From the NCBI GenBank assembly GCA_015039465.1, contig MU130546.1, positions 48,158-60,323 of the forward strand: a stretch of 12,166 bases of DNA, given 5' to 3'. Every line of letters begins with the position of its first letter. Position 1 is the stretch's first letter. The notes under the pieces were generated by a model. That model ran no database searches. It saw nothing but the letters and a program-made list of their open reading frames with translations, and was not told the DNA's origin. This DNA is from Phlegmacium glaucopus (Eukaryota; Basidiomycota; Agaricomycetes; Agaricales; Cortinariaceae). The position numbers and the translations under genes are program-made. Below are positions 1 to 7,916 of this stretch, piece by piece.

Positions 1-964
1 CGAAGAAGTAAAGTAAGTGGTGGTGGTAGTGGTGGAGGTGGACGAGAAGGAGATAATGTTGGAGTTGGAGTGTAAGGTGGTGTCGTATATTTACATGTTC
101 GACGATACCTCCTCCGAGTTTCTGCACTACTTTCTACCTACGTTGTCTCCGTATTACCTGTCTCTTTAGTCGTCGCACCCCTTCCTGTCAACTCTTATGT
201 ACTATAATGTTTAGTATGTAGATCTGTAGAGGGTAGATGTGGAGGTGGTTTGTTGGTTGGAGTCGTGTTAGGTGTCCTCATACACCTACACATACATCTA
301 CATGTCCGACGATACCTTAGTCGACTTTCTGCTTTACTTTCTACCTATGTTGTCTACGTATTATATACCTCTTTACTTGCGGTCCGTGTCCTCGACTTAC
401 TTGTCGTAGTCCTAGTTGTCTTGACACTTTCCTCTGCAAATGCCCCTTCTGCCTGTTCTAGTCTCTTATAGTGTTTAGTATGTAGATCTGTCTTATAATC
501 CCAGATAGTCTGAGTCTAGTAATTACGGTTAAGAAGATCTGTAGAGGGTAGAGGTGGGGGTGGAGGTAGGGGAGGAGGTAGAGGAGGAGGTAGAGGTGGA
601 GGTGGAGGTAGTGCTAGAGGTAGTGGAGGAGGAAACGGGTCTTCTCCGGCAGCACCCGTTTTGTCCTTGTCTTTATTACACGTTACACGATCCTGACGGA
701 TAGTACTTGGACGACTTTCCGTAAGAAACCCTGGGTACTGGAACCTCACACGAGTGACGGTACGTGAGGTAAAACTACGACTTTCTGAGAGTTTTAGATG
801 TCAGTTACTTGGTTTTAAACCTAACACAACAGAGTCACCGGTCCAAGTAGAAGGAGGTAAGGGAGGACGAGGATCCCTAGAGTCTCTCGAGAAACTACCA
901 TGTTCGGATGTATCAGTCCTCAAATTTTGTTTCTAGGCGGTCATATTACGACGTAAACGTAAAT
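1..964. CDS. Helitron Rep/helicase N-terminal coding segment, base order reversed without complement
   Basis: No normal frame is coding here, but the plain complement read left to right from base 1 is open for 321 codons. The predicted chain starts with a Pro/Ser-rich stretch. It then carries two related Glu/Arg/Gln-rich segments (VQAAMEEAQRRDERW and VQAAMESAERRNERW), each followed by an ITNHTSR motif, and a long Pro-Ser tract. It ends in a zinc-finger-like region: LECAHCHALHFDAE (Cys codons at 748-750 and 757-759), FGLCCLSGQVHLPP (826-831) and a RQYNAAFAF motif that ends at the block edge. These are hallmarks of the region just before the Helitron_like_N Rep domain in fungal Helitrons, which are rolling-circle transposons. 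The downstream Rep and PIF1-type helicase domains would lie outside the window. Reversing the block in place joins it in frame to the exon at 965-976. Family membership is from remembered family knowledge; the open frame is directly visible. Confidence 0.85.
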
Positions 965-2021
965 AGGAGGAATAAGCTAAATGTGATGTCAACAATTAGT
1001 TTCATAATATAAAATAAAATAAAATAAATATAAAAAACATACAGGAGGAAGAGCAGCATACTGCTGAGCAATTTCAGCAAATGTCAGAGGAGCAGGAGGT
1101 GGGGGAACCATCTAAATGTAAAGTTTAATAATTATAAAATAAATATAAATATAACAACACATACAGGAGCAAGGACAGCATATTGCTGAGCAATTTCAGC
1201 AAATGGCAGAGGAGCAGGAGGTGGGGGAACCATCTAAATGTAAAGTTTAATAATTATAAAATCAATATACATATAATAAAACATACAGGAGCAAGGACAG
1301 CATATTGCTGAGCAATTTCAGCAAATGGCAGAGGAGCATGTGGAGGAATAAACTAAAATTAATATAAAATAATTAGTTGAATCATGATACATTTGAATAA
1401 TCAAACTTACAGCAGGGTGTGGAAGAGCAGCATATTGAGCTGCAAGTTCATGATATGGCAATGGAACAGGAACAGGAGCAGGAGCAGGAGCATGACGTCT
1501 ACCTCTGCCTCTGCCTCTACCTCTGGCAGGCAATGGATCAAATGCTGGAGCCAAATCAGGAGCATGACCTCTACCTCTACCTCTACCTCTACCTCTACCT
1601 CTACCTCTACCACACTGGGGAAAAGGAGGCAATGCTTCAAATGCTGCAGCTAAAGCAGGAGGAAGATGGGAGTAATGTGTGGAAGGAGCAGCAGGAACAA
1701 TAAAAGGAGGAGGGATAGGTGCAGGTGCAGGTGCAGTAGGAATTCTCCTATATTCAGGACTCTCAAGAAACCTTTGATCATGCTCATTCCATTGTGCAGT
1801 TATTCGAACTCGTTCTGGGGTAGTTTGAGGTGTTTGGTCTCTATCCCTATAAAAATTAATATTAATTAAAATTTAAAAAAAGTTAAAGATTGAAATAAAA
1901 CACATACATAGCATCTGACTCAGCCATTCTGATGTCTTCTGGAGTAGATGGATGTGTTTGATCCCTGTATAATAATAATAATTAATATTCAATTAATATT
2001 CAATCAACAAAAAACATACAT
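965..2021 (-). CDS. Helitron transposase gene, 5' exons (partial)
   Basis: Minus-strand exons with short GT..AG introns, all in phase: A 1964-1908, B 1846-1411, C 1352-1287, D 1233-1165, E 1111-1043, and F from 976 down to 965, which continues into the reversed block. Introns are 53-66 nt. Exons A and B start alike (DQTHPSTPED and DQTPQTTPER). B then runs through VRITAQWNEHDQRFLESPEY, Ala/Pro-rich sequence and two Gly-Arg tracts to PYHELAAQYAALPHPA. Exons C, D and E each encode PLPFAEIAQQYA plus Pro. Exon F encodes LIPP and then ASSFHSPPPS from the restored block. Together about 557 codons lie before the window edge. The start is uncertain: an intron at 2019-1965 would join AT at 2021-2020 to the G of exon A to form a split ATG. 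No catalytic domain lies in this part, so its role rests on the reversed segment. Confidence 0.7.
1043..1352 (-). repeat. Tandem exon-plus-intron units, 122-bp period
   Basis: Three nearly identical units start at 1043, 1165 and 1287, exactly 122 bp apart. Each holds a 66-69 nt exon encoding PLPFAEIAQQYA and part of the flanking intron, including the same gtatgt donor. The acceptor shared by D and E reads acatttag. The introns between C/D and D/E are both 53 nt and nearly identical. All exons are phase 0, so copies can be gained or lost without breaking the frame. Exon B ends in a related motif (PYHELAAQYAALP), which suggests an older ancestor of the unit. Confidence 0.85.
1567..1611 (-). repeat. 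CCTCTA hexanucleotide run encoding Gly-Arg repeats
   Basis: The plus strand shows about seven perfect CCTCTA units. On the minus strand these encode alternating Gly and Arg within exon B of the Helitron gene. A second, less perfect tract lies at about 1498-1530. Gly-Arg tracts in other proteins often bind nucleic acid, but here the function is unknown. Confidence 0.85.
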
Positions 2022-2580
2022 TTTTTTAAAGGTTTTTTTTAAAACAGAAAAAAATTGAAATGGAGGAATTTCCTACAGAATGCTCTGTCTTTCCAAGCAG
2101 CTGAGTAACCTAAAAAGAGGAAGAGCTGGGAATGATGAAGCAGTCCAAGTCAACAGCCACTTGACACTGCTACTATTCTACTTTTTTTTGTTTTTTTACT
2201 AACTACCAAACTACACTAACCCAGGGTCCGAACGGTTGTCCCAGGTGAAGACTACTAACAGTCAACCTTCCCAGCGGTATTCACCCAAGTGGGCCACCCA
2301 ATGCCAGGGGATACAGAAAAACTATACTACAGCTAACACTTCAACAGTGTTTAGATCCCTGTAAAGGCTCTGTTTAATGTGCAAGGGCTAGGGATAATCA
2401 CCCTCACACACTCCCTTAACCCTGGGATCCGGGTCTCTTAAGAGTATAGAGGAAGAGGGGCTTTTGAACAGAGCCCCAGAACAACTGTGAGGAGGGGAGG
2501 AAAGAAAGGAATGATGAAAGGAACAGTTCTTATCATATCTGCATCAGCAGATTGGCAGAGATGACCGAAAAAGGCAGAGC
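2022..2580. other. Non-coding stretch upstream of the Helitron gene
   Basis: No credible ORF, RNA gene or tandem repeat was seen. The sequence is mixed in composition, with a T-rich patch at about 2179-2198. If the minus-strand gene starts near 2021, its promoter and the 5' end of the Helitron should lie here or further right, but no terminal motif could be fixed. Confidence 0.5.
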
Positions 2581-2708
2581 TTTGTCATCAATGTGATGTT
2601 CGTGACACTGGGCTAACAGTATAATGGGACAACGGTGTGGGAGCAGCTGACCAATATAAAAAGATTACAAATGCTTATAAATGCTTATATAATGCTTAGA
2701 AATAAAAC
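2581..2708 (+). repeat. Left terminal inverted repeat
   Basis: Matches the reverse complement of 5524-5660. It contains CGTGACACTGGGCTAACAG near its outer edge and repeated AATGCTTATA words at its inner end. The left copy lacks a 12-bp AATGCTTATA-type unit that the right copy has. Confidence 0.85.
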
Positions 2709-2769
2709 CGATGATAGGACCCAGGAGACGTCTAGGGATGTAAACGCACCATTTTCGCGGTTTCACAAC

Positions 2770-2945
2770 CTTTGCAGTATACTCGCGGATGCTCACATAT
2801 CATTGCGGATACTTGCAGATCATCGCAGGTCATCGCAGATCATCACAGGTCATCGCAGATCATCGCAGGTCATCGCACATACTCGCACATACTCGCAGGT
2901 CATCGCAGAACACTTGCAGATCATCGCAGACACTTGCAGTCATCA
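2770..2945 (+). repeat. 10-bp-phased CATCGCAGAT/CATCGCAGGT array
   Basis: From about 2811 to 2880 the repeat is almost perfectly phased at 10 bp, with units ending alternately in AGAT and AGGT. The edges decay into CATACTCGCA and CACTTGCAGA variants. It opens reading frames in all three plus frames, so these are repeat artefacts rather than genes. Confidence 0.9.
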
Positions 2946-3471
2946 CCAATATTCGCATTATCATTTGCAGTTGCCAGCTGTTCTTGCAATCATTAAACAC
3001 GACTCAAACAAAGGTCACTCAGGTGACTGTATTACTCATCACCTTTATTTTTATCTTGTCCCCTTTATTTGGCTCTTATCTCCTATGTTTCATTACCAAA
3101 TTACCGGACCCATGTGACTCCGCTTTAACCCACATTTTACATTCCTGTTTCACCTTTCCGCACTTAGCTATTGCTAGTTACTATATTATTAGCAGTAGCA
3201 AGTAGGGTAACAAGAAGGAGGGGAACAGACGAAATTACCACACTTTTGATCCCACCTTTGGAACGTCGTACTAAGCTACTCTTGCACTCCTTAAAAATCA
3301 TCCTGCAAACTTCGCTTTTTCTGCGCATTATCTCGCACTTTAAAGCAAACCTTCGCACCTCATAAAACCTCACTATCACCTACTGAAGAGAACTACATCA
3401 ACCCCACGAACTACGTACTACTTGCGGTCTGTCCCCACCGCAGGTACATCACCGACATCAATGATACCTTG

Positions 3472-3560
3472 TCGCATATGTTATAGGAAAAATGTGATCA
3501 TCAATCGATCATCATCCCACCCCCCCATCATCCCAGGCGGATGTCGCATATGTTATAGAT
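3472..3560 (+). repeat. Direct repeat TGTCGCATATGTTATAG
   Basis: The word occurs at about 3473-3489 and again at 3543-3559. Between the copies are ATCATC-rich sequence and a run of seven C. Just after it, 3574-3610 forms an imperfect hairpin around TTTTCATATGTATGAAAA. Confidence 0.75.
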
Positions 3561-3742
3561 AATGCGATGATGCCTGATGCAATTTTCATATGTATGAAAA
3601 TGTGTTGCGTGATGGCATCAGGAAAAATGACTTGTGCCCTAGGCCGTCCTGAAATGTCCTGGGGTGCCCCAGGCAGCTCAGGGCGCTCAGGTCAAGAGGT
3701 CGCCCTGGGGTGCAAGTTACCTATGTATGAAAAGTCTTAGGC

Positions 3743-3862
3743 TGTCCTGAGGCAACCTGAGGCAACCTGAGAGCATCCTGAGGCAACCTGAGGCAACCTG
3801 AGAGCAACCTGAGGCAACCTGAGAGCAACCTGAGGCAACCTGAGAGCATCCTGAGGCAGCCT
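3743..3862 (+). repeat. Tandem CAACCTGAGG minisatellite (alternating 10 and 11 bp)
   Basis: About a dozen units alternate between TGAGGCAACC and TGAGAGCAACC. Two units have CATCC in place of CAACC. The minus-strand frames across it (Leu-Arg-Leu-Pro-Gln-type repeats) come from the array and are not taken as genes. Confidence 0.9.
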
Positions 3863-4450
3863 TAGTCCCTTTGGATCTGATGCTAGAAAACATATATAAA
3901 CCAGATATTTGAGTGGTCTCACACAACAGAATAATAATAATAACAATAAAATTATATTCAATTATTCTAAACATCATATATAGTACTAGTAATAAAATAA
4001 TAATAAAATAGTGATACATAAATATACTAGTATAATACTGGGGAAGTAGGAAATAAGAAAACAAAATTGTGGGTGGTTTATATATCTTTTGGATGGCGCA
4101 CAGACCATTGGTCACATGATCACAGATAAGCATGATTTCAAGCATATGGTACTGGGTCAGGGTAGATTACATAAATTCCAAAAAAGGAAATTTTTTAAAG
4201 ATGGTAGAGAATTGTTTTAGGACCCTGAATATGTTTAAATTATATTAATAGCAGCTCTCCTTATTGAGAAAACTGCAAAATACTTTTTTGGACGCGGCGG
4301 TTAAAGATTTTCTAGCAAAATTCATAAATTCTAAGGGACTCCCAGGGCCTCCTGATGTGATTTGGTCCAGATGGTCAATGCACCAGGATACACTAAAGGT
4401 GTCCTGAGAAAATGGGTGACACTCAAAATTTTACCTGTGCTGCTCTAGGA
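3863..4450. other. AT-rich interior of the TIR element, no gene
   Basis: Mostly AT-rich sequence with AATAATAATA patches (3930-4010). No protein or RNA gene was recognised. Single copies of the TGTCCTGAG word appear near 4400. Confidence 0.5.
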
Positions 4451-4500
4451 TGTCCTGAGGTGTCCTGAGGTGTCCTGGGGTGTCCTGGGATGTCCTGAGT
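4451..4500 (+). repeat. Five 10-bp units of TGTCCTGAGG
   Basis: Five units in exact 10-bp register, differing only in the last bases (GAGG, GGGG, GGGA, GAGT). The unit resembles that of the 3743-3862 array and single copies near 3650 and 4400, so one short motif seems to have spread within this element. Confidence 0.9.
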
Positions 4501-4557
4501 AGTGATGTGATACTAACAAATTACCCAAGGCTACCTAGGGCCAAAATCATTTTTCCT

Positions 4558-4716
4558 GATGGGATGATGAATGATGCGTGATGCGTGATGCAATGATGCA
4601 ATTTTCATAGCAACATAGTGCTGCGTGTTGAGTGATGCGTGATGAAATGATGCAATTTTCATAGCAACATACAATAAAACATGTGTTGCGAGATGCGTGA
4701 TGAATGATGCATAAAT
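4558..4716 (+). repeat. GATGCGTGATG repeats with a duplicated 40-bp unit
   Basis: Two copies, about 53 bp apart, share GTGATG.AATGATGCAATTTTCATAGCAACATA-like sequence (about 4577-4617 and 4632-4671). They are flanked by shorter GATGCGTGATGAATGATG words. A related TGATGCAATTTTCATA word occurs at about 3577-3592. Confidence 0.8.
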
Positions 4717-5421
4717 AAATATTTTAGAGTTGAGCAAGAGAGGGAGGACAATTTCAAGTTAAGTTAGCCTCACTTTGTCACTTTGTGACGCAAAAAATAG
4801 CGAAGAAGCCTGTCACTCTTGTCACATCGATCGCTTGCTCAGCGCTGGATTGGTCGAAAAAGGTGGTAGTATTTCTTTGCATATTCACTTGTTTGTCTAT
4901 GATGCGGACCCCAGATCAACCGTAGTTGATATACTGGGGCGGAAATATATTTGATGAGCTACTGATATACGAATGATTGTAGGAATGTAAGCGCGGTAAG
5001 CTAGTTGGGTGCAAAGCGCAAAGCGCTTCCTGACCCGAGCAGCAACCGAATTAGACTGGGAGAGACGAGCTGCGAGGGCGGGAGGGAAAGACTCACAAAC
5101 TGAATAATTTCAATCTAATCAGGGAAACTACCCGGGACAGAACAATGCTAATTGATGCTGGTGAGGGGAGTACGTTTGCGTCACATAGGGAGTGGCGGGC
5201 GGGAGCGAAAAACAAGCCAGAGCGAGGCAGAGAGCCAAATGCTGAGAGCGAACGATGGATGTCTTGGAAAGAAGAAGCGTGTAACGCTGTGACATCACAC
5301 GTTCACTCAAAGAGAATGTTGAATTGTGTTATGTTATAATTAAATTTTAATATTTTTCTAGTTCTTTGATCATCTCCCTCTATGTGCTCTCAAACATCCC
5401 TCTGGCCTCAAATCATCTAAG
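4717..5421. other. Unique-looking interior of the TIR element, no recognised gene
   Basis: Less repetitive and richer in CG words than its surroundings, with AAAGCGCAAAGCGCTT at about 5014-5029. Frames of about 60 codons occur on both strands at 5128-5339, but their products show no recognisable domain and are probably chance. Confidence 0.45.
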
Positions 5422-5519
5422 AAGAATGCGACGATGTGCCTGGGAAAGTGATGGGGTATCAATGATCTCTATAAACAATGCGACAAACGCCTGCGAAGTT
5501 CGGGGGTATCAATGATGAT
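5422..5519 (+). repeat. Imperfect tandem duplication ending in GGGTATCAATGAT
   Basis: Two diverged copies about 53 bp apart share AATGCGAC, GCCTG.GAA and GGGTATCAATGAT. They lie directly inside the right terminal inverted repeat. Confidence 0.65.
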
Positions 5520-5523
5520 CAGT

Positions 5524-5660
5524 TTTATGTCTAAGCATTTATAAGCATTATATAAGCATTTATAAGCATTTGTAATCTTTTTATATTGGTCAGCTGCTCC
5601 CACACCGTCGTCCCATTATACTGTTAGCCCAGTGTCACGAACGTCACAAATCGTGACAAA
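5524..5660 (-). repeat. Right terminal inverted repeat
   Basis: Reverse complement of the left arm. Just outside the core it carries spaced CGTGAC/GTCACG words (about 5635-5667), a typical look for subterminal transposase-binding repeats. That role is inferred. Confidence 0.85.
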
Positions 5661-5914
5661 TCGTGACATCATCTACAAATTTCGCTTTTTTGGGTTCTTT
5701 TGTGTAGTTCTTAGGGTGCTAATGTTGTTTTTTTGAACATTCCCATCTGTGATATATATTGTCTCTTTCTGTGTGTTAATTTTGGACAGCTGTAACCTGT
5801 CTTTGGGATCTGTTGTGATATCCTCCTTTTTATGGTGTATATTTTTAATTTTAATTTTTGTTTGGTATTTGTGTGGGGTGTTCCTTGGTAAGCTGCTGTA
5901 TATCTACACAGTTG
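5661..5914. other. AT-rich spacer, no gene
   Basis: T-rich sequence with no recognisable gene. A 60-codon hydrophobic frame at 5749-5931 reflects T-rich composition and runs into the repeat array. Confidence 0.5.
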
Positions 5915-7147
5915 ATAGGAACATGGGATGAGAAGATATGAAAATAATACACACTTAATGTGACAGATAGGTGAGTGGGAACATAAGATTGGAAGATGAA
6001 TAGAGTTATTTTGAGATTCTGTCTGTTATGGGAGGATGGTTACAATAACAATGTGAGTGGGAAGATAAATGAAGACAGAGAGGTGGATGTTGATGGGAGG
6101 GAATATGGTTAGTAATATGTAACTTGAACTCGGAGTAAATATAAAAGAGTTAAAGTTTTAACATCGACCTAATTATCATCGAGGTGTGTAGGATTTAGTA
6201 TAGTTTAGAAATTAGGTAGTGTAGGTTTAATTAAATAGAGTTAAAAAGTAAAAGTTTTAAGAGTATCATGTCATAAGGTTATGTTTTGTCTCTTCGGAGT
6301 AAAATGGTGGATGGACGGGGTGAGTAAATATGGGTAGGTTGGTATAAGGGTAGAAGTGAGTTTAATTTTGTGTCTTTGAGATAAGTACAAGGTTACAAGA
6401 AAAAATAAGAGTTAAATAGAGGTGAGTGAATAGACAGTGTACTTGTGTGTGTCTTGTAGAAGGTATTCTAGGGAATTCGAAAAAAAAGAGAAGGTGAAGG
6501 TAAAGGTGAAGGTCTTTATTAATCAAGAGTGAAAATGAGTTTATGGGACATACATAGTAACTTACATAAAAAATTTGTAACTTGAACTTGGAGTAAATGT
6601 AAAAAGAGTTAAAGATTTAACATAGTTTATAAATTAGGTAGTGTGAGTTGAATTAAATTAAATTAAGTTAAATAGAGTATCATGTCATAAGGTTATGTTT
6701 TGTCTCTTCGGAGTAAAGACGGGGTGAGTAAATATGGGTAGATTGGTATAAGGTGGAGAGACAGAAGTAAATATAAAGTAAGTGTAACAACAGAAATGGT
6801 TTTGTTTTGTGTCTTGTGAGATAAGTACGGGGTTAGTAACTATGGGTAGATTGGTATAAGTGTAGTTTTAATTTTGTGTGTTTGTCCTTCTTAGAAGTTT
6901 TATTGTGATAAGTATAAGATTGGTGAGTTTTAATGAGAGTTAAGTAGACTGTTAGAACAGAATATAAGAGTTGAGTGGATAGGTGAGTGTAGTTGACAGT
7001 GTAATTTACACATAAAATGAATATATGGAGTAGAAGAGTAGGGTACAAGGATAAAGAAAATAAGAGAATTAGTGTGGATTGAATTAAGTTAAATAGTGTT
7101 GTACCATGTCGGAGTAGAATGGTGGTGGGGTGAGTAGATATGGATAG
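5915..7147. repeat. Diverged tandem repeat array of unknown element
   Basis: After the reversed part is read in reverse order, the region holds about three diverged copies of a unit of a few hundred bases. Shared words include GGAACATGGGATGAGAAGAT, AATGTGACAG, AAGACAGAGAGGTGGA and GAATATGGTTAGATGGGTAT. No protein is encoded. It may be decayed transposon sequence or a large satellite-like repeat. Only the first 197 bases (5915-6111) are in natural order; the fourth copy starts at about 7176. Confidence 0.75.
6112..7147. other. Second block with base order reversed, not complemented
   Basis: Mirror copies (same bases, opposite order, same strand) link this block to its natural flanks. 5915-5937 equals 7053 to 7031 read backwards (23 of 23), and 6068-6087 equals 6770 to 6751 backwards (20 of 20). 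The word GGATCTTATG after the A-tract (7182) is mirrored near 6460-6471. Reversing 6112-7147 makes the left junction read GAATATGGTTA then GATAGGTATAGATGAG, as in the other copies. The edges are ambiguous by one base because 6112 and 7147 are both G. Confidence 0.88.

Positions 7148-7175
<28 letters not shown>
7148..7175 (+). repeat. A28 homopolymer tract
   Basis: Twenty-eight consecutive A directly at the right edge of the reversed block. Its length is likely to be unreliable in short-read data. It could be a retroposition tail, but no element could be attached to it. Confidence 0.9.
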
Positions 7176-7178
<3 letters not shown>

Positions 7179-7500
7179 CAAAGGATCTTATGAAGATGTT
7201 CTCTGTGTGTTCATGATTTGGATATAGACCATTTGATGAAATGAGGAAAATGAAAAATGAAGAATATCAGTATGATGTTTCATGGCAGAGAAGGATTTAT
7301 AAAAATAGGTTTAGGGAGTATTGCATGAATTATACTTTGAATTGTGTAACTGCAGGGAACTCTGGATTTTGTGTTAAGCTCAATGTGTAGATGACTGTGG
7401 TTTGTAATGCAATGTCCTCATAGATTTGTAGACATATGGATTTTTTGATGGTGTGATGGTGTGATTGGTGGATGTTCATACTCTCAGATGGTCATCAGGG
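7176..7500. other. AT-rich sequence, start of a further array copy
   Basis: The first 40 bases match the mirrored copy near 6440-6473. The rest is AT-rich with no gene, tandem repeat or RNA recognised. Confidence 0.5.
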
Positions 7501-7821
7501 TCTACTATTGGGATATCAGACTGAGTCTACCATTGGGATTTGAAGCTGGGTCTACCATTAAAATTTGAAACTGAGTCTACCATTAAAATTTGAAACTGGG
7601 TCTACCATTAAAATTTGAAACTGAGTCTACCATTAGAATTTGAAACTGGGTCTACCATTAGGATTTGAAACTGGGTCTACCATTAGAATTGAAACTGATT
7701 TGAAGTCTACCATTAGGATTTGAAACTGAATTTACTATTAGGATTTTCAACTGGGTCTACCATTAGGATTTTCAACTGAGTTTGCTATTAGGATTTTTCA
7801 CTGAGTCCACTGTTGTGATGC
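7501..7821 (+). repeat. 25-bp minisatellite, about 12.5 units
   Basis: Consensus TCTACCATTARRATTTGAAA plus CTGRG. Twelve units follow without spacers, then a partial one. One unit (about 7676-7705) is 30 bp long through a duplication of part of its own sequence. The last units drift to TTTTCAACTG. It is not a CRISPR array, because there are no spacers between units. Confidence 0.92.
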
Positions 7822-7916
7822 AGCCAGGGGTCCAGGGGGCGGAGCCCCCGGCAAGCCCTGAATCCGTGCTGGAGGCCGGCAAAGCGGAGCGGCGCCGTGC
7901 CGAAGGCACGGGTTCA
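7822..7916. repeat. GC-rich island with two strong hairpins
   Basis: Inside AT-rich DNA, 7832-7851 folds as CC(A)GGGGGC-GGA-GCCCCCGG, and 7895-7911 folds as CCGTGCC-GAA-GGCACGG. The style suggests a mobile hairpin repeat or the end of a transposon, but no terminal motif could be confirmed. Confidence 0.75.

Larger units (their letters stand above)
3615..4562. mobile_element. Possible nested element bounded by 28-bp inverted repeats
   Basis: Bases 3616-3643 and the reverse complement of 4534-4561 agree at 25 of 28 positions (core CATCAGGAAAAATGA, end GCCCTAGG). The roughly 950-bp interval holds the CCTGAGG arrays and no gene. It could be a small TIR element inserted in the larger one, or one arm of a more complex duplicated structure with the GATGCGTGATG repeats outside it. 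Confidence 0.45.
2581..5660. mobile_element. About 3.1 kb non-autonomous element with long terminal inverted repeats
   Basis: The left arm (2581-2708) and the right arm (5524-5660) are reverse complements. In the core (from 2600 inward and from 5641 inward) there is one mismatch over about 100 bp, then a 12-bp indel. Matching weakens outward to about 2581 and 5660. The interior has no credible protein: the open frames are made by tandem repeats. This suggests a deletion derivative or MITE-like DNA transposon mobilised in trans. The superfamily could not be set, because the exact ends and a target-site duplication were not resolved. High identity between the arms suggests recent insertion or gene conversion. 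Confidence 0.75.

Noticed and set aside
250..936. Short open frames at 250-471 (+), 516-749 (-) and 754-936 (+)
   Set aside because: They lie in the reversed block. Their composition (Pro runs, Val/Leu runs) is a by-product of coding sequence read in the wrong order.
1384..1703. Plus-strand frames rich in Ser-Thr and Tyr-Leu repeats, and the minus-strand frame 1407-1640 rich in Glu-Val
   Set aside because: These are shadows of the CCTCTA repeat. The minus frame encoding the Gly-Arg tract is the one that fits splice phase.
2635..3205. Plus-strand frames of 74-160 codons
   Set aside because: They exist in all three frames because of the 10-bp repeat and show no domain.
3717..4145. Minus-strand frames with Ser-Gly-Cys-Ser-Gln-Val-Ala and Leu-Pro-Gln repeats
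   Set aside because: Translation of the CAACCTGAGG minisatellite; no conserved sequence outside it.
2604..5637. CACTA-type element, because the arms contain CACTGGG
   Set aside because: The inverted match continues outward past CACTG on both sides, so this is not the element's end.
6112..7147. Mirror repeat acting as an H-DNA (triplex) structure
   Set aside because: H-DNA needs polypurine/polypyrimidine mirror repeats. These matches are mixed sequence, hundreds of bases long in total, and the coding block 1-964 has the same reversal.
7501..7821. CRISPR array
   Set aside because: Units are directly tandem with no unique spacers, and the context is fungal.
7822..7916. Helitron 3' terminus hairpin
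   Set aside because: Hairpins are present, but no CTRR end was found a few bases after either of them.
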